DNA from: Pseudoxanthomonas suwonensis
GTDB taxonomy: Bacteria > Pseudomonadota > Gammaproteobacteria > Xanthomonadales > Xanthomonadaceae
Length of the DNA stretch: 64,000 nucleotides
Direction: 5' to 3'
Assembly (NCBI RefSeq): GCF_000972865.1
Contig: NZ_CP011144.1
Span: forward strand, 310,001 to 374,000
The stretch's first letter is position 1. Each line of letters opens with the position of its first letter. Shown piece after piece: positions 45,118 through 54,020 of the stretch. A program made the position numbers and the translations under genes. The notes beneath the pieces are model-generated. The model ran no database searches. It saw only the letters and a program-made list of their open reading frames with translations, and had not been told where the DNA came from.

Positions 45118-46362
45118 ATGCTCTACCAGCTCCACGAACTCAACCGCGCGATGATGGCCCCCTGGGTCCACTTGGCAGAAGCCAACTCGCGCATCTTCTC
45201 CGACCCGTCCAGCTGGGCCTCCTCGCTGCCCGGCGCCGAGCGCATCGCCGCCGGCAACGAACTGGTGCACCGGCTCGGCAAGGACTACGAGAAGCCGCCG
45301 TGGGGCATCCACGAGGTCGAGGTCGCCGGCCGCAAGGTCCCGGTGCTGGAGCAGGAGGAACTGCGCAAGCCGTTCTGCCGGCTGGTCCGCTTCAAGCGCT
45401 ACAGCGACGACGCGGCCACCATCGCCGCGCTCAAGGACGATCCGGTGGTACTGGTGGTGGCGCCGCTGTCCGGCCACCACGCCACCCTGCTGCGCGACAC
45501 CGTGCGCACCCTGCTGCGCGACCACAAGGTCTACGTCACCGACTGGATCGACGCGCGCATGGTCCCGGCGGAGGACGGTGCCTTCGGCCTGGACGACTAC
45601 GTCGCCTACATCGAGGCCTTCATCCGCCACATCGGCGCGGCCCACCTCAATGTCATCAGCGTCTGCCAGCCGACCGTGCCGGTGCTGGCGGCGGTGTCGC
45701 TGATGGCCGCGCGCGGCGAGCCGGTGCCGCGCTCGCTGGTGATGATGGGCGGGCCGATCGACGCGCGCCGCAGCCCGACCGCGGTCAACAGCCTGGCCAC
45801 GCGCAACCCGCTGTCGTGGTTCGAGAACAACGTGATCCACAGCGTGCCGCAGCCGTATCCGGGCCAGGGCCGCGAGGTCTACCCCGGTTTCCTGCAGCAC
45901 GCCGGCTTCCTCGCCATGAATCCCAGCCGCCATTTCATGTCGCACTGGGACTTCTACTCGGACCTGGTCAAGGGCGACCTGCTGGACGCCGAAGGCCACC
46001 GCCGCTTCTACGACGAGTACAACGCGGTGCTGGACATGCCGGCCGAGTACTACCTGGACACGATCCGCACCGTGTTCCAGGAATTCCTGCTGCCGCGCGG
46101 CAAGTGGAAGGTCAACGGCGAGCTGGTCAAGCCGGCGGCGATCAAGGGCACCGCGCTGATGACCATCGAGGGCGAACTGGACGACATCTCCGGCCTCGGC
46201 CAGACCCAGGCCGCGCACGACCTGTGCACCGGCATCCCCAAGACCCGGCAGCGGCACCTGACCGTCGAGGGCGCCGGCCACTACGGCATCTTCAGCGGCC
46301 GCCGCTGGCGCGAGAACGTCTACCCGCAGGTACGCGAGTTCATCGCCAGATACGCCGGCTGA
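45118..46362 (+). CDS. phaZ: Intracellular polyhydroxybutyrate depolymerase
   Basis: 414 aa (Ralstonia PhaZ1 419). Degrades stored PHB in the cytoplasm. The usual serine is replaced by cysteine: the lipase-box equivalent is SVCQPT with nucleophile Cys183, the same position as in Ralstonia PhaZ1. IEGELDDISG supplies the Asp and GAGHYGIFSG the His. No signal peptide. Start MLYQLHELNR is the family's normal N-terminus. phaC/phaB are not in the window. A Rho-independent terminator follows at 46381. Confidence 0.93.
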   Translation: MLYQLHELNRAMMAPWVHLAEANSRIFSDPSSWASSLPGAERIAAGNELVHRLGKDYEKPPWGIHEVEVAGRKVPVLEQEELRKPFCRLVRFKRYSDDAATIAALKDDPVVLVVAPLSGHHATLLRDTVRTLLRDHKVYVTDWIDARMVPAEDGAFGLDDYVAYIEAFIRHIGAAHLNVISVCQPTVPVLAAVSLMAARGEPVPRSLVMMGGPIDARRSPTAVNSLATRNPLSWFENNVIHSVPQPYPGQGREVYPGFLQHAGFLAMNPSRHFMSHWDFYSDLVKGDLLDAEGHRRFYDEYNAVLDMPAEYYLDTIRTVFQEFLLPRGKWKVNGELVKPAAIKGTALMTIEGELDDISGLGQTQAAHDLCTGIPKTRQRHLTVEGAGHYGIFSGRRWRENVYPQVREFIARYAG

Positions 46363-46380
46363 TACCCCAGGCCGGAAAGA

Positions 46381-46413
46381 CGAAAGCCCCGCAGATGCGG
46401 GGCTTTCGCTTTT
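46381..46413 (+). terminator. Rho-independent terminator of phaZ
   Basis: Perfect 12-bp stem CGAAAGCCCCGC/GCGGGGCTTTCG with an AGAT loop followed by CTTTTT, 18 nt past the stop. The A-rich left side may also let it serve the convergent HAAS gene. Confidence 0.92.
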
Positions 46414-46432
46414 TCGAAGCGGCGGTCGCGAC

Positions 46433-47365
46433 TCACACCACCGGGTCGCGCACCAGCAGGTGCTTGGCCAACCAGCCGTGGAAGTGGCCGACGAAGCGCG
46501 CCAGGTGCAGGGTCGCGAACAGCAGCAGCACGCCGGCGGCGAAACACAGCGGCCACAGCCAGGGTGCGCTCGGCGTGATGTCGACCCCATCCAGCGAGAC
46601 CACGCCGGTCGCGCCCAGCGCCAGCGCCACCGGCGCTGCGATCAGGCCTGCCGACAATGCCACCAGGGTGACCACGGCGCTGAAATAGGCGGTCCCCAGC
46701 GGCAGCATCAGCAGCAGGTAGCCCATCGCCGTCCAGGTGCGCCAGTCGGTGAACAGCTCCCCGAGCCGGGTCAGCCACGGCTTGTCGCGCTGGGTGTACA
46801 GCGGCCGGCGCGGCATGCGCACGCCCAGCAGCACCTCGACGATGCGTCCTTCCACCAGCGACAGCAGCCGCACCGACATCAGGAACAGCAGCAGCAGCGG
46901 GATGCCGATGATCAGCACCATCAGGCCCAGCGACAGGCTGGCGCCGGTGACCACCCAGCTGAAGTAGAAGACGCCGGTGGCCATCGCCAGCAGCATGTAG
47001 AACAGCGAGCCGTAGGTGTACGGATCGGCGACCACGCCGAAGAAGCGGCCGGCCAGCGAGCGCCGCTTCGGCGGCCGCGGCGGCCGCAGCGCGCGGTTCA
47101 CCGTGACCTCGGTCTCGCGGTAGATCTCGGCGACCTCTTCCGGCGCGCCGTAGCTGCCGGCGACCGCGGCGATCACCTCGGCCTCGCTCTTGCCGCTCTG
47201 CTCGGCCAGTTCCGAGCGCAGGTATTCCTCGGCGTCGTAGAGCGCGTCCTGGATCATGGCCGAGTCGGCACCCTTTAGCGCCTCGCGCAGCTGCGCCAGG
47301 TATTCGGGGATGGTGGTCGGCAGGGGCCGCGGGTTCGACGGCTGCGCGGATGTGGTGGCGTTCAT
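46433..47365 (-). CDS. HAAS/sensor-domain membrane protein (DUF1700-like)
   Basis: 310 aa. The cytoplasmic N-terminal HAAS helical domain (about 15-70, YLAQLREALKGADSAMIQDALYDAEEYLRSE; shown here only in part: LRSELAEQSGKSEAEV) is followed by four or more TM helices in a putative sensor domain (about 105-300). Such proteins are encoded next to PadR regulators. The ATG overlaps the PadR stop by 4 nt. Likely a membrane receptor acting with, or controlled by, the regulator; mechanism unknown. Confidence 0.75.
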   Translation of the reverse strand: MNATTSAQPSNPRPLPTTIPEYLAQLREALKGADSAMIQDALYDAEEYLRSELAEQSGKSEAEVIAAVAGSYGAPEEVAEIYRETEVTVNRALRPPRPPKRRSLAGRFFGVVADPYTYGSLFYMLLAMATGVFYFSWVVTGASLSLGLMVLIIGIPLLLLFLMSVRLLSLVEGRIVEVLLGVRMPRRPLYTQRDKPWLTRLGELFTDWRTWTAMGYLLLMLPLGTAYFSAVVTLVALSAGLIAAPVALALGATGVVSLDGVDITPSAPWLWPLCFAAGVLLLFATLHLARFVGHFHGWLAKHLLVRDPVV

Positions 47366-47727
47366 GCGGATACTCCCTCCAGCACGGAATCGACGGAATC
47401 TCGGGTGGCGCGCCAGGCGGCGGTCCATTGGCCGAGGGCCTCGCGACCCTCGCCGGTGATGTGGTAGTAGCGGCGCGGCGGGCCGGATACCGAGGGCTCG
47501 ACGTGGCTTTCCAGCAGCCCCGCCCCCTCCAGGTTGCGCAGCACCGGATACAGCGCACTCTGCTTGCCGCTCAGCACGCCCTCGCCGACCTGCTCCAGGC
47601 GCTTGGCGATCAGGTAGCCGTACAGCGGCTCAGGCGCCTGCGCCAGGACCGCCAGCAGCGCCAGCGACACCGTGCCGGCGCTGAGCTCCTTCTGGAACTT
47701 CTTCAGTTGCGCTTCGATCTCGCCCAT
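47362..47727 (-). CDS. PadR-family transcriptional regulator
   Basis: 121 aa, the short PadR-s2 type: N-terminal winged helix with [34 protein letters not shown] and [17 protein letters not shown], then a short dimerisation helix. Predicted autorepressor of the PadR-HAAS operon. A perfect CCTAGCG/CGCTAGG inverted repeat lies 14-34 nt upstream of its ATG, a candidate operator. Confidence 0.92.
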   Translation of the reverse strand: MGEIEAQLKKFQKELSAGTVSLALLAVLAQAPEPLYGYLIAKRLEQVGEGVLSGKQSALYPVLRNLEGAGLLESHVEPSVSGPPRRYYHITGEGREALGQWTAAWRATRDSVDSVLEGVSA

Positions 47728-47740
47728 CGCGGCGTCTCCC

Positions 47741-47761
47741 CCTAGCGTCAGGTTCGCTAGG
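47741..47761. promoter_or_regulatory. Candidate PadR operator
   Basis: CCTAGCG-N7-CGCTAGG, perfect arms, just upstream of the padR-like ATG and within the divergent region to the cyclophilin gene. Confidence 0.5.
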
Positions 47762-47924
47762 CTGGAGACCAATCTATCCTCAACTTCGGTATAGCGTATG
47801 TGCCGGTAGTCATGCCGGCCAGGGACCGTGTCTGGTGGCCGCATTCGCCGGTTCCGGCCGCCGACGCTTGGCGGCCGCGCGGAGCGCGGCGAGAATCGGC
47901 CAACCTTCGCTGCCTGCCCACGCC

Positions 47925-48830
47925 ATGACCCTGCGCCCCGTCCTGCTCGCCTGCCTGCTGGCCTCCGTCCCGCTGGCAGCGTCCGCCGCCACCCCCTACC
48001 GCAGCATGCAGCAGATCCTCGACGCCTCCCCGGCGGCGGACTGGCGCACCCCGGATCCGGCCAGCACCCTGTACCTGGAGCTGGAGGCGGGCCGGGTGGT
48101 GATCGAACTGGCGCCGGGCTTCGCCCCGGAGCACGTGGCCAACATCCGCACCCTGGCCCGCGCGGGTTTCTGGGACGGGACCAGCATCTACCGGGTGCAG
48201 GACAACTTCGTGGCCCAGTTCGGCGACGCCGAGGCCGACGACCCTGCCAAAGCGAAGCCGCTGGGCACGGCCAGGCACAAGCTGCCGGCCGAATTCGAGC
48301 GCGACGCGGAAGGACTGGCGTTCGAGGTGCTGGCGGACGTGGACGGCTGGGCGCCGCAGGTCGGCTTCGCCGACGGCTTCGCCGCCGGGCGCGACCCGGC
48401 TTCAGGCAAGGCGTGGATGGCACACTGCTACGGCGTGCTCGGCGCCGGCCGCAACCTGGAGGCCGACAGCAGCATCGGCGCCGAACTGTACGTGGTCATC
48501 GGCCAGTCGCCGCGCCAGCTGGACCGCAACATCACCCAGGTCGGCCGCGTGATCCAGGGCATCGAGCTGCTCAGCGCGCTGCCGCGCGGTCCCGAACCGA
48601 TGGGCTTCTACCAGGACCCGGCACAGCGCACGCCGATCCGCGCGATCCTCCTGGCCAGCGAAGTGCCCGAGGCCGAGCGCACCCGCCTGCAGCTGCTGCG
48701 CACCGACACGCAGAGCTTCCGCGACGTGGTCGAGGCCCGCCGCAACCGCCGCGACGACTTCTACAAGCGCCCGGCCGGCCACATCGACCTGTGCAACGTG
48801 CCGCTGCCGGTACGCGCGGCCAGGGACTGA
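47925..48830 (+). CDS. Periplasmic cyclophilin-type peptidyl-prolyl isomerase
   Basis: 301 aa. Signal peptide to ASAA|TPYRS, then a cyclophilin domain with [29 protein letters not shown] in two parts (here [15 protein letters not shown]), [17 protein letters not shown] and, after an inserted loop, [14 protein letters not shown] and [16 protein letters not shown]. The insert is longer than in PpiA, so it is a larger variant with an added C-terminal helix region. It assists protein folding in the periplasm. It ends 6 bp from the convergent EamA gene. Confidence 0.88.
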   Translation: MTLRPVLLACLLASVPLAASAATPYRSMQQILDASPAADWRTPDPASTLYLELEAGRVVIELAPGFAPEHVANIRTLARAGFWDGTSIYRVQDNFVAQFGDAEADDPAKAKPLGTARHKLPAEFERDAEGLAFEVLADVDGWAPQVGFADGFAAGRDPASGKAWMAHCYGVLGAGRNLEADSSIGAELYVVIGQSPRQLDRNITQVGRVIQGIELLSALPRGPEPMGFYQDPAQRTPIRAILLASEVPEAERTRLQLLRTDTQSFRDVVEARRNRRDDFYKRPAGHIDLCNVPLPVRAARD

Positions 48831-48836
48831 CCGGGT

Positions 48837-49745
48837 TCAGGGCCCGCGCTGGCTGATCGCCACGCTGCCCAGGATCAGTCCGCCCGCCAGCAACATCTTC
48901 ACCGTCACCGGCTCGTCCAGCAGCAGCCAGGCGAACAGCGCGCCGAACAGCGGGATCAGGTAGGTCACCGTGGAGGTGCGCGCCGCGCCGATGCGGTGGA
49001 TCAGCCGGTAGAAGTAGATGAAGGCCAGGCCGGTGCACAGCACGCCCAGGGCCACGGCCGCGGCCCAGGCCAGCGGCGGCACCGGGCCGGCCGGCCAGTG
49101 GACCACCGCCAGCGGCAGCAGCAGCACCGCCGAGCAGCCCAGGGTCACCGCCGCCGAGGCGGCCGGCGGCAGTCCCACCATGTAGCGCTTCACCAGGTTC
49201 AGGCCGACGCCGTAAAGCAGCGCCGCGGCCGAGCCGGCCAGCACCGCCGGGCCCAGGCTCAGGCCCGAGACCTTGGCGGTGGCCAGCACCACCACCCCGG
49301 CGAAACCGGTCAACAGCGCTAGCGCGCGGCGCACGCCGATGCGCTCGCCGAACACCAGGAAGGCGACCAGCGCGGCGAACAGCACGGTCATCGCATTGCA
49401 GATCGCGCCGATCGCGGCCGGCGCGCGCTGCGCGGCCCAGGCGAACAGCAGGAACGGCAGCGCCGAATTGACCACCCCGATCGCCGCCAGGCGCGGCCAC
49501 AGCCGCAGCGGGAACTGCGCGCGCGCCAGCCACAGGAACGGCAGCAGGACCAGCGCGCCCAGCGCCAGGCGCAGCTCGACCAGCGCGTACGGGCCGAACA
49601 CCGGCGCGGCCACCCGCATGAACAGGAACGAGCCGCCCCATACCGCGCCCAGGACCAGCAGTTCCAGCGGCGTGCGCCAGTCGCGCGTCGCCGCCATCGC
49701 CGGCACACCGGCGTCCCGTTCCAGACATCGTTCCATGTCGCTCAT
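48837..49745 (-). CDS. EamA/DMT-family transporter
   Basis: 302 aa, ten TM helices as two EamA repeats (about 28-160 and 170-298). VWGGSFLFMRVAA at the N-terminus is typical of DMT exporters (RhaT/PecM/YdcZ group). Substrate unknown. The ATG overlaps the stop of the upstream 84-aa gene by 4 nt, and a LysR gene is divergent from that pair, a common exporter-regulator layout. Confidence 0.88.
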   Translation of the reverse strand: MSDMERCLERDAGVPAMAATRDWRTPLELLVLGAVWGGSFLFMRVAAPVFGPYALVELRLALGALVLLPFLWLARAQFPLRLWPRLAAIGVVNSALPFLLFAWAAQRAPAAIGAICNAMTVLFAALVAFLVFGERIGVRRALALLTGFAGVVVLATAKVSGLSLGPAVLAGSAAALLYGVGLNLVKRYMVGLPPAASAAVTLGCSAVLLLPLAVVHWPAGPVPPLAWAAAVALGVLCTGLAFIYFYRLIHRIGAARTSTVTYLIPLFGALFAWLLLDEPVTVKMLLAGGLILGSVAISQRGP

Positions 49746-49996
49746 TGCCGCAGCTCTCCTTCGTGGGCAGCCGCCGCCGGCCGCTTGTGCGGCTCGGCCA
49801 CGATCCGCTTGTTGCGCACGCGCACCGTTTCGACCATCAGCAGGCGCAGGTCGTCGACCAGCCGCCGCGCCAGCGCCGCGTCGTCGATGTCGCGACCCTC
49901 GATGTCCAGGCGGAAGTCGCGTCCGCGCAGGTCGCCGCCGTTGCCGAAGCCGATCTCGAAATCGAACACCACCCGATGCTGTGCCGTGGGGTCCAT
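49742..49996 (-). CDS. Conserved small protein of unknown function
   Basis: 84 aa, soluble. FDFEIGFGNGGDLRGRDFRLD, then DLRLLMVETVRVRNKRI and an EPHKR tail. Proteins of this pattern are widespread in Actinobacteria and Xanthomonads and are sometimes labelled cyclase-like, without evidence known to me. Strong GGAGGCAGG Shine-Dalgarno before ATG 49996. It overlaps the exporter gene by 4 nt, so it is probably co-translated with it. Confidence 0.75.
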   Translation of the reverse strand: MDPTAQHRVVFDFEIGFGNGGDLRGRDFRLDIEGRDIDDAALARRLVDDLRLLMVETVRVRNKRIVAEPHKRPAAAAHEGELRQ

Positions 49997-50139
49997 CCTG
50001 CCTCCGTTTCCTTTGCGGTACCGGCCGTTTTCGGACATCTCATCCGGGTAGTAGCCGGGAGCGCAGCATCCTCCCCGCGCCCGCCTGCGACAAGCGCGTA
50101 GTATCCATGCGAGCCACAAATCTGATTCATGCCTGGACC

Positions 50140-51099
50140 ATGAACCTGCGCCCCACCCTGCTGCCCGCCCTGGGCGTGTTCGCCGCCGCCGCGCGCCACC
50201 AGAACTTCGCCCACGCCGCCGAGGAATTGCACCTGACCGCCAGTGCGGTCAGCCACCACGTGCGCAAGCTCGAGTCGCTGCTCGGCGCGCGCTTGTTCCT
50301 GCGCCATGCGCGCGGGGTCTCGCTCACGCCCGAAGGACGCCAGCTCGCCGACGCCGCCTCGGCCGCGCTGGCCGACGTGGCCGCGGTCGCCGGCAACCTG
50401 CAGCCAGTCGCGGGCATCTCGGTGCTGCGGATCAGTACCCTGCATTCGCTTGCCTACTGCTGGCTGCTGCCGCGGCTGCCGGCGTTCTTCGCGGCGCATC
50501 CGCACGTGCGCCTGGAGGTGGACGCCAGTCCGGCGCTGGCCCGTTTCGAGGAAGGCGGGCCTGACCTGGCGATCCGCTACGGGCCCGGCCATTGGCCGCG
50601 GCTCACCGCGCACCACCTGATGGACGACGAACTGTTCCCGGTCGCCTCGCCCGCGCTGCCCGGCCTGGCCGGGACCAGGACCCCGCGCGACATCGCCGCG
50701 CTGCCGCTGGTCTCGGACATGGGCCTGCAGGGCTGGCGCGACTGGTTCCAGGCCGCCGGCGTGCGCGGGCTGTCGCTGCCGCCGATGCACACCTTCTGCG
50801 ACAGCACCGACGCGATGCGCGCGGCGGTGTACGGCATCGGCGCGGTCCTGGCGCGCACCCACGTCGCCCAGCCCTACCTGCAACGCTACGAACTGGTGCG
50901 CCTGCCCGGCCCGGCGCTGAAGGCGCGCTTCGCCTACTACGCGGTGCATCCGTCGCACCGCGCGCCAAGCCCGGCAGCGATGCTGTTCCTGGACTGGCTC
51001 AAGCAGCAGGCGCTGGAGCCGCGCACGCCGCTGCCGGAGACTCCGCACCGGGCGCGGCCGGCCGCTTCCTCTGCCCCGCGCAGCCATCGCCACGCCTGA
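50140..51099 (+). CDS. LysR-family transcriptional regulator
   Basis: 319 aa. N-terminal winged helix (about 8-65: FAAAARHQNFAHAAEELHLTASAVSHHVRKLE in two blocks, of which LTASAVSHHVRKLE is the recognition helix region), then a periplasmic-binding-fold effector domain, GcvA-like. Proline-rich tail of about 25 aa. ATG 50140 is preferred over 50107 because the HTH begins normally there. It is divergent from the 84-aa/EamA pair and is its likely regulator. Confidence 0.9.
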   Translation: MNLRPTLLPALGVFAAAARHQNFAHAAEELHLTASAVSHHVRKLESLLGARLFLRHARGVSLTPEGRQLADAASAALADVAAVAGNLQPVAGISVLRISTLHSLAYCWLLPRLPAFFAAHPHVRLEVDASPALARFEEGGPDLAIRYGPGHWPRLTAHHLMDDELFPVASPALPGLAGTRTPRDIAALPLVSDMGLQGWRDWFQAAGVRGLSLPPMHTFCDSTDAMRAAVYGIGAVLARTHVAQPYLQRYELVRLPGPALKARFAYYAVHPSHRAPSPAAMLFLDWLKQQALEPRTPLPETPHRARPAASSAPRSHRHA

Positions 51100-51179
51100 C
51101 CGCCGCAGCCACGTACGCCATCACCCGTCCTTGATCGCGACGGCGGCAGGCTGGTCGCGTCCCGCACGGAACCGACGCC

Positions 51180-51473
51180 ATGCCCCAGCTCCGAATCCGC
51201 ATCACCGGCAGCGACGACGACCTGCGCGCGGTGGCCGACCTGCTGCAGAGCGTGGAAGGCATCGAGCATGTGGAGGAAGTGGCCGACCTGATGCCGCGCA
51301 TGGACGACGACGATTCCAGTTCGGCCGGGCTGTCGGACGACATCGGCCCGGGCACCCACGAACTGGAAGTGGACGCGCCCAACGAATACACCGCCGGGCG
51401 CGTGCGCGAGGCGGTCGAGGAACTGGCGATCCGCCTGGGCCTGGTGGTGGAGTTCGAGACCGACGAGGAGTGA
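51180..51473 (+). CDS. Small acidic protein of unknown function
   Basis: 97 aa, strongly acidic. Alpha/beta pattern: LRIRITGSDDDLRAVADLLQ, then EHVEEVADLMPRMDDDD, and an ending of REAVEELAIRLGLVVEFETDEE in which the final strand is acidic. It resembles a small ferredoxin-like or ACT-like fold, but no family is recognised. It follows the LysR gene by 80 nt. Confidence 0.7.
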   Translation: MPQLRIRITGSDDDLRAVADLLQSVEGIEHVEEVADLMPRMDDDDSSSAGLSDDIGPGTHELEVDAPNEYTAGRVREAVEELAIRLGLVVEFETDEE

Positions 51474-51492
51474 CCCTGGCTCGGCCGGCGCC

Positions 51493-51849
51493 TCAGAAGC
51501 TGGCGCCGTCCACCGGCACGATCTTCAGCGTCGCCAGGTCCACGTCCGGCAGGCAGCGCACGTTGACCGCGACCGTCTTCGCCCCGCTCTCCGGATCGAC
51601 GCCCTCGCTGAACGGCGCGATGCCGCAGGCCGTGCAGTAGTGGTGGTCGATGTGGTGGCGGTTGAAGCGGTAGGTGGCGACGTCCTCCGGCAGGGAGACC
51701 AGGTTCAGCGCGTCGCGCGTGCCGAACCAGAGCAGGCCGCCGCGGCGCCGGCACATCGAGCAGTTGCAGTCGTAGGCCTCGGCGATCGGTTCGCCGGTTT
51801 CCAGTTCGAAGGCGATGCGGCCGCAATGGCAGCTTCCCGCGTACTTCAT
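51493..51849 (-). CDS. GFA (CENP-V) family zinc protein
   Basis: 118 aa. Zinc-site cysteines in GSCHCGRIAFE, YDCNCSMCRRRGGL and YCTACGIAPFSEG follow the GFA pattern. Family members include glutathione-dependent formaldehyde-activating enzyme, but most have unknown roles. Shine-Dalgarno GGAGCAC before ATG 51849. Convergent with the acidic-protein gene. Confidence 0.88.
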   Translation of the reverse strand: MKYAGSCHCGRIAFELETGEPIAEAYDCNCSMCRRRGGLLWFGTRDALNLVSLPEDVATYRFNRHHIDHHYCTACGIAPFSEGVDPESGAKTVAVNVRCLPDVDLATLKIVPVDGASF

Positions 51850-51977
51850 GGCTGTGCTCCGTGGCCGGGCGCACAGGGTAACCGCTTCGCGTCCGCGCAC
51901 CAGTCCCTTCCCCCGGCACGTGCGCGGGGTCGCCGCCGCGGCCTATGCTTGGCGCTTTCCGTCCGCTGGAACCACCC

Positions 51978-53783
51978 ATGCGCCACACCCTGCTCGCCGT
52001 CGCCCTCCTCGCCAGCCTGGCCGCCTGCCAGAAGGCCGAGTCGCCTACCGCGCCCGCCGGCACCAGCACGGTGGCCGCCGCCGACACCGCCGCCGACGCC
52101 GCCTTCGCCGACCTGTCGCAGCGCGCGCTCGACGGCTGGCTGCGGTCCTCGCCGGTCCGCGCCACCCGGATCGGCGAGCACCGTTACGACAGCGAACTGG
52201 ACGACCTCGGCGACGACAGCCGGCGCGAGCGCCTGGCGTTCGCCCGCACGATCCTCGCCGAGCTGGAGGCGATGGACATCGCCGGGCTGTCGCGCGAGAA
52301 CCAGGTCGACGCCACAATCCTGCGCAACCAACTGCGCTACGAGCTGTGGATCGGCGAGACCCTGCAGAGCTGGGCCACCGACCCGCAGATCTACAACAGC
52401 CTGGCCGGCAGCGCGATCTACGGCCTGATGGCGCGCGAGTTCGCGCCGCTGCCCGAGCGGCTGCAGTCGGCGACCGCGCGCATGGAGAAGATCCCCGCGC
52501 TGCTGGCGCAGGCGCGCGCCAACCTCGATCCGGCGCGCGTGCCGAAGGTCCATGCCGAGACCGTGGCCAGGCAGAACGCCGGCATCCTGCGCATCGTCGA
52601 CAACTACATCACCCCGAACCTGGACCAGTTGGGCGACGCCGACCGGCAGCGGGCGGATGCGGCGATCGAAGGCCTGAAACAGGCGGTGGCCGAGCACCAG
52701 CAATGGCTGGACGGGACCCTGGTGCCCAATGCCAGGGGCGAGTTCCGCATCGGTGCCGAGCTGTACGACCAGAAGCTGCAGTTCGCCCTGCTGTCCTCGC
52801 TGTCGCGCGCGGAGATCAAGCAGCGCGCCGAGGCCGAACTGGCGCGCGTGCGCGGGGAGATGTACGGCATCGCCCAGCAGGTGCTGGCCGGCAGGCCGGA
52901 CGCGCCCGAACTGCCCGGGAACCCCACCCCCGCGCAGCAGCAGGCGGCGATCGAGGCGGCGCTGGAACTGGCCTACGCCGAGCGCCCGGCGCGCGACCGG
53001 GTCGTGGCCGACGCCCAGGCCGCCCTTGATCGCGCCACCGAGTTCGTCCGCGCCAAGGATCTGGTGACCTTGCCCGACGCGCCGGTGGAGATCATCGAGA
53101 TGCCCGAGTTCCAGCGTGGCGTGGCGGTGGCCTATGCCGACTCGCCCGGGCCGCTGGACAAGAACCTGAAGACCTTCTACGCGGTCTCGCCGATTCCGGA
53201 GGACTGGAGCCAGGCGCAGGTCGACTCGTTCCTGCGCGAATACAACTCGCGCATGATCGAACTGCTGAGCATCCACGAGGGCACCCCGGGCCACTACCTG
53301 GAAGGCTGGCACTCGGCCAAGTTCCCCTCGACTCTGCGCGCGGTGCTGCGCTCGGGCATGTTCGCCGAGGGCTGGGCGGTCTACACCGAGAAGATGATGG
53401 CCGACGCCGGCTACCTGGACAACGACCCGCTGTTCCGCCTGGTGCAGCTGAAGTTCTACCTGCGCACGATCGCCAACGCGATCCTCGACCAGGGCGTGCA
53501 CGTGGACGGCTGGACCCGCGAGCAGGCGATGGACCTGATGGTCAACCAGACCTTCCAGCAGGAGAGCGAGGCGGCCGGCAAGTGGACCCGCGCGCAGCTC
53601 ACCTCCGCGCAGCTGCCGACCTACTTCGTCGGCGTGCAGGAGCACTTCGACACGCGCGCGGCGGTCGAGCAGAAACTGGGCGCGGACTTCGACCTGAAGG
53701 CCTACCACGACCAGGTGCTGTCCTACGGCGCCCCGCCGGTGCGCTTCGTGCGCCAGCTGATGCTGGACGAGCCGATCAAGTAG
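51978..53783 (+). CDS. DUF885 metallopeptidase-like lipoprotein
   Basis: 601 aa. Lipobox LAAC (Cys16) after MRHTLLAVALLASL. DUF885 domain with the conserved HEGTPGHYLEGWHS motif (zinc-site-like HExxxxH) and EGWAVYTEKMM further on, both expected for a gluzincin-type peptidase fold. Likely envelope-anchored. A hairpin terminator follows at 53837. TATGCT at 51944-51949 is a candidate -10. Confidence 0.9.
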   Translation: MRHTLLAVALLASLAACQKAESPTAPAGTSTVAAADTAADAAFADLSQRALDGWLRSSPVRATRIGEHRYDSELDDLGDDSRRERLAFARTILAELEAMDIAGLSRENQVDATILRNQLRYELWIGETLQSWATDPQIYNSLAGSAIYGLMAREFAPLPERLQSATARMEKIPALLAQARANLDPARVPKVHAETVARQNAGILRIVDNYITPNLDQLGDADRQRADAAIEGLKQAVAEHQQWLDGTLVPNARGEFRIGAELYDQKLQFALLSSLSRAEIKQRAEAELARVRGEMYGIAQQVLAGRPDAPELPGNPTPAQQQAAIEAALELAYAERPARDRVVADAQAALDRATEFVRAKDLVTLPDAPVEIIEMPEFQRGVAVAYADSPGPLDKNLKTFYAVSPIPEDWSQAQVDSFLREYNSRMIELLSIHEGTPGHYLEGWHSAKFPSTLRAVLRSGMFAEGWAVYTEKMMADAGYLDNDPLFRLVQLKFYLRTIANAILDQGVHVDGWTREQAMDLMVNQTFQQESEAAGKWTRAQLTSAQLPTYFVGVQEHFDTRAAVEQKLGADFDLKAYHDQVLSYGAPPVRFVRQLMLDEPIK

Positions 53784-53836
53784 GCATTGATGGTGCCGGC
53801 CTGGATGCCGGCAGACGGGATCCCTGGTTCGGGCGG

Positions 53837-53866
53837 CCCGGCGGAAATTCCGCCGGGTCGTTTCCC
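53837..53866 (+). terminator. Rho-independent-like terminator of the DUF885 gene
   Basis: Stem CCCGGCGG/CCGCCGGG with a 5-nt loop followed by TCGTTTCCCTT, about 54 nt past the stop. Confidence 0.65.
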
Positions 53867-53898
53867 TTGGCCACTCCCCGCGCTTCTGCGTCGGTTTC

Positions 53899-53996
53899 TG
53901 TAGGAGCTGACTTCAGTCGGCGACACGGGCGTCGGGACCATGAGGGAGTCGCCTGTGCCGACGGCGTCGCGTCGCCGACTGAAGTCAGCTCCTACA
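53899..53996. repeat. REP pair
   Basis: Symmetric unit with both arms using the GACTTCAGTC word, located between the convergent DUF885 and serine-hydrolase genes. Confidence 0.9.
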
Positions 53997-54020
53997 TGAA
54001 GAGCAATCGCGCCGGCAACC

